Positions 44,002 through 64,000 of a stretch of DNA of 64,000 bases are shown one piece after another. Each line of letters begins with the position of its first letter. The first letter of the stretch is position 1. Made by a program: the position numbers and the translations under genes. The DNA lies in assembly GCA_032164295.1 (NCBI GenBank), contig JAJHTX010000013.1:868001-932000 (forward strand), given 5' to 3'. The stretch comes from Inonotus obliquus. Lineage: Eukaryota; Basidiomycota; Agaricomycetes; Hymenochaetales; Hymenochaetaceae. Under the pieces are notes generated by a model. The model searched no databases. It saw only the letters and a list, made by a program, of their open reading frames with translations, and had not been told where the DNA came from.

Positions 44002-45556
44002 CCATGTCAGAAATTCTCCCAGCATATGTGGTGTTTCAAGGGAGCGAATGTCTTGCCAAGAGCTTCAAACATACAGGAGCGAGAGTATTGTATAAATGAT
44101 GTAATGTCAGTATTAATGATATTGGTGGGAGAATATTCACTCATGATTCGAGCACATATTAGTTTTTCAAGAGTATATACGCGGTGGTGTCCCCAGCCAG
44201 AATCTTGACACAAGGTTGTTTCACTGGGAACTTTGAGGAGATGTATGAAGCGTTGTTTGTCAAGGCTAAGAAGTCGGCTAACTCTTCAGTCCTCTGATTT
44301 TGGAGCCAAACTCGTGCGGAAACGAGCATCACACCAAGCACTCTAGATTTTTTTCGGATAGCAAAACTCCCGCCTAAAGTGGTCCAGGCACAAAATCTGT
44401 GTATGTCTCCCAGAAAACAAATGGGAGCCGTATATCAGGGATGACTCGAATATTAGGATAAAGAAGGTCGTTGATGTCAAGTTCAATATGCTACTGACGA
44501 GCTGGAGGAACACTCGTTAATACTCTGACCCTCACAGGTACGTATAACGTACCGGATAAGGCCAAGTGTAGAGTTCGGGCCGCTGATACAGCGGAGCTAA
44601 TAATCGACCAGTGAACTGCAAAACAATTGGGCAGGTTCACTCTCTTGCACACACAGAGACACATTTGCACTCTTGAAAGTCTAGCTACAGATATGAACTC
44701 ACACCTACTCGCCTTGGCAAGGTGTACCGTGTATGTGCGTATCATACAATAATCGTCAAGTATCGGAATATCAATCGGAAGTTGAAAAGTTTCTCGCGTA
44801 GCTTGCGTGTGACCCATATGCACGTGATGCTCGTGGGAGATCTTACGCCGATGATACTTGATCGGCGCCCTATCCGTTCGGATTTTCCACGCGTCCTCCC
44901 TTCCAGTGTACACAATGCCGCACTCTCATATTCTTTCCCATGGTTTTTCGTACTTCCGTGAGGCTTCGTGCTTCGAGACCGTCCGGCTCCTCATTAAGCA
45001 TGAGAGAATGCGGTCTTTTCTTGGATCGCTGCCGACGAATTAGACTTCTCCCTCGCTGGTTACGAGCGTTATAAAGGATCATTCGCATCTAACCAGCTGT
45101 TGTGCCTGCAATAGTCGCTTGTTTGCTCTCTCGGTCGTGGTATCTTCCGAAATGCTCGGGTTTTGCTCTTCCTGATGCTTCTAATCTATGCAACCACCTG
45201 AGCCCGAATCGGACCTGGCATACCGTTTGTCGAATAATTATACCAAGGAGTATGTTCAACTTGATATCAACCATTATTGTGGAAGCCGCTTGGATTTGCA
45301 ACACGAAGTAATACCGAAATTTTGCGCCTATTTTGAGTCACTCGAGGTGCTATGTTTTCCGTCGACAGACACACTTCTTCGATACGTACGTGACAAGTTT
45401 GTTTACGCATGTTCGTCGGCCCCGCGCCCATGCACTTTCTGAAATCCGCTGTTTCGGAGCAAATGTCGGCCTTTGGTCAAGCTGAACAGCTCTCACGTCT
45501 TGTTCATCAACTCTCGGCTTCAATACCTGTCTGTCAAGATCATCTAGCATATGGCT

Positions 45557-45602
45557 GGCCAATCGAGTTGCATGTATATGCAGAAGCTGCACGCATAAAA
45601 GG
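45557..45602 (+). promoter_or_regulatory. MnP promoter elements: CCAAT, metal-response-like site, TATA-like box
   Basis: CCAAT lies at 45559-45563. TGCACGC at 45588-45594 fits the TGCRCNC metal-response core known from fungal MnP promoters. CATAAAAGG at 45594-45602 is about 80-90 bp upstream of the ATG. Close spacing supports a real core promoter; manganese control is inferred, not shown. Confidence 0.5.
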
Positions 45603-45680
45603 GTGGTACTAACATGGACTTGACTGGCAGGGCACAAGCACTTCACTCTCTTTAGTCTTTAGTCTTGACATCTCTACAAA

Positions 45681-57639
<11,959 letters not shown>

Positions 57640-57985
57640 AGAAGCTTGAGGATTGGGATTGCGCGGGGAATTTTCTTGGGCTGTTTGATTCTGATTACGC
57701 AATTGTTCACTTTCATGCCGGGCATTAAGGCTGAAATTTATGAAAAGCGACATATACCATCGGTTTGTTTGTTTCTGGTGTAGCTTTCTGTTTCGTTGTA
57801 CCGTTCTGGGATTCGAGTCAAACTACTTTTGAAACGTTCGATCTCGTTACAGTAAGAATGGAATTGACAGCCTGATCAACCAGCTACTATACATACTATA
57901 TATATTTATGCCACATCCGAATATCGCTCGATGCGGCAACAGAAGGAATATCTACACTATTTTTGCTGGACATGTCCGATAGACA
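57640..57985. other. Intergenic region between MnP terminus and shortened NACHT gene
   Basis: 346 bp of 3' flanks; nothing recognised. No WD40-coding remnant was seen here. Confidence 0.55.
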
Positions 57986-60328
57986 TTACCGATTCTGTAG
58001 ATCGCTCTCAGCCTTTTCCAACTTCTCCATCCAAAGACGCCCAACATCACCTGTCGCTTTATCAAAATCCATAACCGGAGTCGACATGACAACATCCACA
58101 GCATATTCCACATCCGTGTGACCTTCAATAAAATCAAACACAACGCTCATCCAAACGAAGCGTCCTCGAGACCTGCGAACGAGCTCCGTAATCTGGTCAT
58201 CGCTAAGCCAGCTATCCTCCAACCCATTCTCTCGCGCGATAATCTTCGTCCTGTGTTGAGCGAAGAGTGTGATATCTGCCGTTGGATCTTCCACGGTATC
58301 GAGATTGAGTTGATCCAGAAGCTGCGATGCGGTATCGAATACCTGATTGAACTCCGGAAGAGGTCTACCCGTGATGAAGAGTTTTAACCAAGGGACTAGT
58401 TCTGCTATCTGAACGAGAATTTTGGCAAGTTGGGATCTTTGACTTCTAGCTTTACCACATCCATCTACCCCATCGACAATAATGATCAATGGGTCAGGAG
58501 ATATCGTCCCTTCGTCCGGAGACAGACTCTGAATAGGATCCTTGATCAAAAGGTCGAATTGTTCCGACAGCGTTTTCGACCCAATCTTGTTCTTGCTTCC
58601 CTGAACGACGGAGAGGAGTTTAGTGTAATACGGCTGGTGCCATGCCGCAAGGTGAGCAGCCAAGGATGGAATCACTTTGCTCGTATCTCGCAAATCTGGA
58701 TCTTCCCTTGAACAGAAGAAGCACCCAGCGAGAAGCCTCTGTGTATCGAGCGAGTGCGCCACGGAGTTCGCTATCGCCGTCTTTCCGCAACCCGATGAAC
58801 CGTGCAACCATAAAAGCTTCCGATCCGAGGTCTTCGCCCACTGTAATATTCGCTCAACGATGTTGATCCGAGTGCCTTCTAAGCATGACTTGTCTGTCCT
58901 ATATGATTCTCTTCCGGCAGGACCGGGTGAAGGCACCTGCAGAAGTTTCAACAAGCTATTATCACGGATCTTCTCTACACGCGGAAAGTGGGTACTAGTA
59001 AATGAGTAGGTCTGAAAGAGAACTCACCGATCTTCAGGTTTATCTTCCAGGTATCCGTCTTGATAGACCAATCGTATCTACTCTTCACCTTCTTGAATTC
59101 AGACTTCAGCTTGTCAATCCTGGAGCCGTGGGAAGCCATCAAATCGCCTATTATCATGAGATCGAGACAGGAAAGAAAGAGTGATGAACAGCCATGATAT
59201 ACCTAGAACTCCACTGCTCGAGTATTCCACTATGAACTCGCATGCTTCTTTGAACAGGTACAGGAAGTCCTTGATAGCCTCTTTCGCAGCTTCATTCGTC
59301 AAAACGGTGCGATCAACAGCTTCGGTAAAAGGCAAGAAGTCCTGGAGATCATCGATGAGTTCGGAAGCGTCCTTATGCACCTTCTCCTGTTTCTCGAATT
59401 TCTGAACAGATGTTAGAGATTATCAGTGAAGAGATGATACCGCATTACCTCATAAAGCATATCGAACGCAATGGTAGCTGCCTTGGCAGCTGGATGAACC
59501 TACGTGCAGTCTTAGCATCAAACCAAATTGAGATCACCATTGACTGAACTTACATCTGCCAAGACATCAGTAAACTTCATCACACCATGAACAAAGCTAC
59601 GAGCCCGCCCTAGTTTTTCCAAACCGATCGGCTTATCCTTCAGACGGCCTACCGCATCTACAGATTCTTGTCGTACAGCAACCGAAGCCTGGTTGGTTCA
59701 AAGTCAGGATATAACGATGCAGGAAACTCTCGAATTCACCTTGACTGGGGTCTCAAACACAAGCTTGAGTGACATCAGGCCCTCAGCATCTGGCAAATTG
59801 AGTATAACCTTCAAGCTATGGCGAGTAGTCAGCAAACTCACCATCCTTCGTCACGACTTCATTCCGTTTAGTATCTACGGGCACCGAAGCGAAGTCTCTC
59901 TTTCCCCGCCATTTGAGCGCCTGAGACTCTTTGACGATGACGTCCAAGCTGGAGCCCGGAGGGATATACCTAGGATTCACGATGTCGATCAGAGACGATA
60001 GATGGTATAACTGGATTACATACTTATCTGCTTGCCAACGTAGAGTATCGCCGATCTGACTCAAAAACTCCTTAGATTCAATAGCAGACTCTCCATGGAG
60101 TATCTTGACTTGAAGTGGGTATCGCGGCTGTCTTGATTTGAAAGCTACTTCCACCTCTGCGGGGTTGAACAGACGCGTGAGGAACTGCGGATTGCCATAG
60201 GAAAAGAGCGGTACCTTTTAAGTGCAGGAACCTAATAGTATTTGTAAGGACAACAGGAACAGGGAACGAGCTGTTTGTTTTTCTACTCACTCGACTTCAC
60301 GGTCTCCCCCGGTGAGAGGGGTCGTCAT
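57986..60328 (-). CDS. Shortened NACHT protein without WD40 repeats
   Basis: Paralog of the 36299-41561 gene. The ATG is proposed at 60326-60328. Small exons (including a 17-nt exon at 60231-60215) encode the same N-terminal beta segment (VEVAFKSRQPRYP), the helical domain (HPAAKAATIAFDMLYE-like) and coiled region KVKSRYDWSIKTD. The last exon (58954-57986) carries NACHT with Walker A GSSGCGKTA, but Walker B reads IIIVDGVDGCG, with Gly where the complete paralog has the acidic Glu of DALDEC. The frame stops after EKLEKAESDLQNR, just beyond the NACHT helical part, so the WD40 half (about 900 residues in the paralog) is absent. No frameshift is needed, so it could be expressed as a sensor-less NLR or regulator; equally it may be a truncated relic. 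Small-exon borders are provisional. Confidence 0.78.
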
Positions 60329-61731
60329 GAAAGAAAGACGTAACCACAATCAACCCCTTCTCACCCTTCATTAATAAATAGCGGTACTCTTTAATTTAAC
60401 CCACGGTTCACCATATTTGTCTTCTTTCGGGGAATGGCGGGCTTGAGTAAGAAGCCATTCGCAAAAATAGTTGTCAAAACAGATCAAGCTTCATCAAATC
60501 GATCCCACAGTTATTACGGAGATGCTATAAAAGGCGGTGAATCTCTGACACGTTGCAAATATTCATCGGTACAATGCATAGCCTAAACCTGATCTGTTCA
60601 AGATGATTCCTACAGCGGGATCAATCATCCGTCAATTTCATCAGAAACGGAAGCAATACTAGCTGAATCTGACGAACCTGGACTCGGTTCTCGAATCGAC
60701 TGCGGAGTAAGAGCGATTGCGTATTCTTACTTCACTGATTGACGCCTACTGCTCTTCCCACAGACAATGACTGCCATATGGCGTAGAGCGTACAGGATTC
60801 GGTTGCAAGGGCGCCCGATCACCTACGGAGGATGCCATAATAAAAGAAGTTATTGAAAAAGAAGAAAACGAGAACCGCGATGAAACTCAAAGGGGCGCGT
60901 GGGCGCTTCAACTGAGGAGTCTCCGGGCAACCTTTGTGTTGGTAGTAAATGCACAGGAAATGACGAGGAACCAAATCGCGTCGTCAAACCTTCCTTGAGA
61001 TGACAAACCAAACAGCCATAAACTAGAGCAAATAGTAGCAATCTTATAGCCTGTAAAGGACAGTAGGATTATCGCTGAATGCAAAGCAAGTACACATATG
61101 TACCACGCAGAAGTTAAGAAACAGGGGGAGGATATTGTAATGGATCAAGTCGAGAGCCGAGTGGATGTAGGGATGGGACTATGAATGGGACGATATCAAT
61201 ATAAGAGACAAATGGTATGCAATTACTTAGCGACGCGGAACTGAAGGACTCGGACGAATGGTAAATGGGACAGATGTGTTGGATGGGATGGGGTGGGATG
61301 AATGGAATGGGGTGGGGTGGGGTGGGGTGGGATGAGTGACAGTGATAATGGCAAACGACGACAGCAGGACAGAGGGGATAATGCGAATATCATGTAAATG
61401 GCACAGGTGTATATAAGATGAGCACACAGTTCTGTTGGATAAAAGGAAATGCAGCACCAGTGAAAGAAGAGCAAGTGGGAGAAACAAGGGGGGATGGAAT
61501 GGATATGAAAGAAGTGAAGGAACATGGGCGGAATGGACGGTCCTCGAGACATCGGTGAATGGCAGCAGATATCAATTGCCGCACGAAGTGATCTTTAGTT
61601 CGATGCGCCTGCACCCTCTTCTCCAGAGATTCTACGATACTGTACAGTATGAAGCATCAGCATCGACAGTCGAGTGGAATCAACGACTCACGCACTCACC
61701 GAGAATACCTTAGGTACTATACCTTCCTCCC
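60329..61731. other. Intergenic region with a G-rich tract
   Basis: 1.4 kb between the shortened NLR promoter and the 3' end of the Spg1 gene. At about 61309-61331 five G-runs separated by single T (GGGGTGGGGT type) could form a G-quadruplex. ORFs on the other strand there are low-complexity. No gene recognised. Confidence 0.55.
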
Positions 61732-62483
61732 TCATACATCAACATACAACAGTATCGGTTCCCCAACTCCCTCGATTTCCGGAATGACGCATTTCAAATC
61801 GAATGCCTTTGCCAGGACGATTTTGAATATCTTCTGCACGTTGATGGACGCTGACGTCGAGCAGAAGATCAAACTCGCATGCATCGCTTTAGCGAACTTT
61901 CTCGCCTGCTTCGTGATCTCCTCCTGCTGGTCTCCAGGAAAAGTCGCAAACACATCATACTTGGTCCCAATTAGAAATGGGATGGCGGTTTTGTTGAAGC
62001 CACGCGCTTGGCGATACCACTCTTTGACAGAGTTAAGCGTAGACTTCCGCGATAAGTCGAACATGAACAGAATTGCAACCGCGTCATTGCACACAAGCGG
62101 TAACATGTTGACGAACTCGCGTTGTCCACCGAGATCCCAAATCGAGAATGTAATTGTCGTTCGTCGTACGCTTATCGTTTTCTCCATGAAATTCACGCCC
62201 AACGTCTGGATATAGTCCTCATCGAAACTTCCCTCAACATACTTGACCATCAAACTTGTCTTGCCTATCTGAGAATCGCCCACCATCCCAACTTTGATGA
62301 CGACGCTAAGGGACACATGAGTCACCGAACATGACTTCTGAATGAAATACTAGAAGCCAACCTGTTCTTCTCGTCATTTTCACTGCCATGTGGTATTCCA
62401 GTGCTATATCCGGCGCTACTTGCACTTGCACGGCTGTTCGCGCGGTCGCGAGAGTTGGAAGCGACCGGGCTCTGGCTGGACAT
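61732..62483 (-). CDS. Spg1/Tem1-type small GTPase (septation/mitotic-exit network)
   Basis: Two exons (62483-62362 and 62305-61732) encode 231 residues. G1 GDSQIGKTSL, G3 WDLGGQ, G4 GTKYD (TKxD variant usual for this family) and hallmark YVEGSFDEDYIQTLGVNFME are all present. The N-terminal extension from exon 1 is Ser/Asn-rich and joins in frame (KNSVVIKVGMVGDS). Without exon 1 there is no suitable start codon, which decides the model. Spg1/Tem1 sits at the spindle pole body and switches on the septation initiation/mitotic exit network. No C-terminal prenylation motif, as expected. Confidence 0.93.
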
Positions 62484-63140
62484 GTCGATACGCGTAACTT
62501 GCAGTCGAAAGGATCAAGAACCTGTACTGTTTCAGAAACATATTCAGAGCTACATACAAGTAAACTCCACTCACAGAAACGAAAGAGATGGAAGAAGAAA
62601 AGACCAGAACGGTAAAGACCCAAGAGCGTGACCGGTTAAGAGCTCGACTGAAGGCTCAATTTTAGACAGAAAGCAGGATACCCGGGCTCAATGAAAAGCT
62701 GGGGTTCGCGTTGAAGAGTCAATGCCACGCTCAAGCGATGCGCGTTGTCGTGGCTAGTGGAAGAAGATGCAGAGAAGGTGAAAGGATGAAGATGGGTCAG
62801 TCCATCTTCCAACATGAGCCATGATTCTCACGATCAGTTACGTAATATACCAGACCTTCAGACAATAGCCGTACCCTGATGCCAACCCAATTGGATAGAC
62901 TGGCACCCTCGGGAGAAACTTAGTTGGCCTGGTATTCCGATGAATTCAAGAAAACATGTTAAAACGCCGCATTAGAATGGAGACGTTGATTGAATGGTAT
63001 TTTATAGGAGTGCAGCACGTGACGTATCGGTCGCGACTCGGCGAGCTTGAGCTTCACTCCGCCTGAATCTGTTGACTTCACCGCCAGACGTCGCCTCTGT
63101 ACTTAAATCTCCTTACTAGCGCAAAATACAACCACCCATA
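62484..63140. other. Divergent promoter region of Spg1-like and V-ATPase E genes
   Basis: 657 bp shared by two housekeeping genes facing apart. No specific element identified with confidence. Confidence 0.5.
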
Positions 63141-64000
63141 ATGTCTTTAAGACCGTTGAACGATGAGGAAGTTGTCAGCGAGATGAACAAGATGGTGAGC
63201 AGTTGGTCCGCATCATGACGCTCGATATAGGGTGCTTAAGAGGATGTAGGTTGCGTTCATCAAGCAAGAGGCGATGGAGAAAGCTCGGGAGATCAGGGTC
63301 AAGGCAGATGAAGAGTTTTCTATCGAAAAGGTCAACTTCATCGGCTTAGAGCGGTTATACCTGTGGAACTGAAACCGATTGGCGTTGTAGGCGAAACTCG
63401 TGAAACAAGCACAACAAAACATCGACGGGCAGTACGAGAAGAAGCGTAAACAAGCTGAAGTAGCGCAAAAGATGTGCGTGTCCTCCCCGCCTATCTACCT
63501 ATTGTCCTAGCTTTTTGATGCTTAACATCTCGCCACGCCTCTCACTTATTAGTGCACGATCTACACAACTCAACAAGTCACGTCTTCGGTTACTACAGCG
63601 CCGCGAGGAGCACCTGGAAGAACTCTTCGAGAACGCTCGCGAAGAGCTTCTCGCGCTTTCCAAAGACGGTGGCCGTTATGCGCAACTACTTGAGGGCGTT
63701 GTGTTGCAGGTGGGTTTCCGCCACATCTTTCTCTACCGTCGATATCCATGCCGATCATATATGCTTGGTTTTGTCGGTTAATCTATCTCACAGGGTCTCC
63801 TCCAACTTGTAGAATCAGAAGTGACGGTACTCGCACGTCAGAAAGATGTGAAAGTAGCAGAGAAAGCTGCTCAGGGGGCGAAGGAGCAGTACCTATCAAT
63901 CAGTGGACGTGATGTTTCGATATCCGTCGCTGGTGACCTTTCTGATACTACGTAGGTGTTTGACAAGTTCCATCGAAAGCAAATTCGCTGAAGGTCGTAT
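63141..64000 (+). CDS. V-type proton ATPase subunit E, N-terminal part
   Basis: ATG at 63141. Exons 63141-63194, 63250-63330, 63391-63473, 63553-63709 and 63794-63951; the last visible intron begins at 63952 and the gene runs off the window. Residues match subunit E: MSLRPLNDEEVVSEMNKM, AFIKQEAMEKAREIRVKADE, then a long amphipathic helix (KLVKQAQQNIDGQYEKKRKQ), NKSRLRLLQRREEHLEELF and GLLQLVESEV. Subunit E with G forms the peripheral stalk holding V1 to Vo in vacuolar and endosomal membranes. About 35-40% of the usual roughly 230 residues remain outside the window. Confidence 0.93.

Larger units (their letters stand above)
43162..45680. other. Intergenic region upstream of MnP
   Basis: 2.5 kb between divergent CUE and MnP genes. 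It contains the inverted-repeat element at 43328-44001 and the MnP promoter. ORFs such as 43587-43886 (99 codons, inside the element) have no recognisable homology. Confidence 0.6.

Noticed and set aside
44491..44913. 140-codon minus-strand ORF upstream of MnP
   Set aside because: No domain, no conserved pattern, lies in promoter space.

Overview
The window is nuclear DNA of a filamentous basidiomycete, almost certainly an Agaricomycete with wood- or litter-decay ability. Genes are split by many short GT-AG introns (about 45-115 bp). The content includes a class II manganese peroxidase, tandem tannase/feruloyl-esterase genes, a GH95 alpha-L-fucosidase, NACHT-WD40 (NLR-like) genes and LTR retrotransposons. 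The species cannot be named from the sequence alone.

Layout. 1-2247: C-terminal half of a NACHT-WD40 protein cut by the window edge. 2.6-6.9 kb: tandem duplication of a tannase-family esterase; copy 1 carries a 318-bp solo LTR immediately upstream of its ATG. 7.2-10.6 kb: 16-exon secreted GH95 alpha-fucosidase. 11.8-13.6 kb: decayed flavin monooxygenase. 13.8-14.5 kb: diverged tandem repeat. 15.1-17.3 kb: site-2 protease. 18.9-21.2 kb: mitochondrial alternative NADH dehydrogenase. 21.4-22.3 kb: AT-rich segment between inverted repeats. 23.0-28.4 kb: pentafunctional AROM (shikimate pathway). 30.3-32.8 kb: ferric reductase. 33.6-35.5 kb: glutamine-synthetase-like protein. 36.3-41.6 kb: complete NACHT-WD40 gene. 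42.1-43.2 kb: membrane-anchored CUE-domain protein. 45.7-57.6 kb: manganese peroxidase whose last intron holds two nested LTR retrotransposons. 58.0-60.3 kb: shortened NACHT gene without WD40 repeats. 61.7-62.5 kb: Spg1/Tem1 GTPase. 63.1 kb to the end: start of V-ATPase subunit E.

How it fits together. Housekeeping genes (AROM, NDE, S2P, CUE, Spg1, V-ATPase E, GS-like) alternate with accessory, fast-evolving loci: secreted plant-biomass enzymes (esterases, fucosidase, MnP) and three related NLR genes. The mobile DNA sits in the accessory stretches. A roughly 5-kb Copia element entered the last intron of the MnP gene exactly at its 5' splice site (target duplication GTGAG). A 5.7-kb gag-only LTR element then entered the first codons of the Copia polyprotein (target duplication ACGT). 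Both LTR pairs are nearly identical, so both events look recent, and the MnP coding sequence may still be functional. The gag-only element is unusual: it is saturated with GGTAC/GTACC motifs and encodes no enzymes. It is the best candidate here for an undescribed element family.
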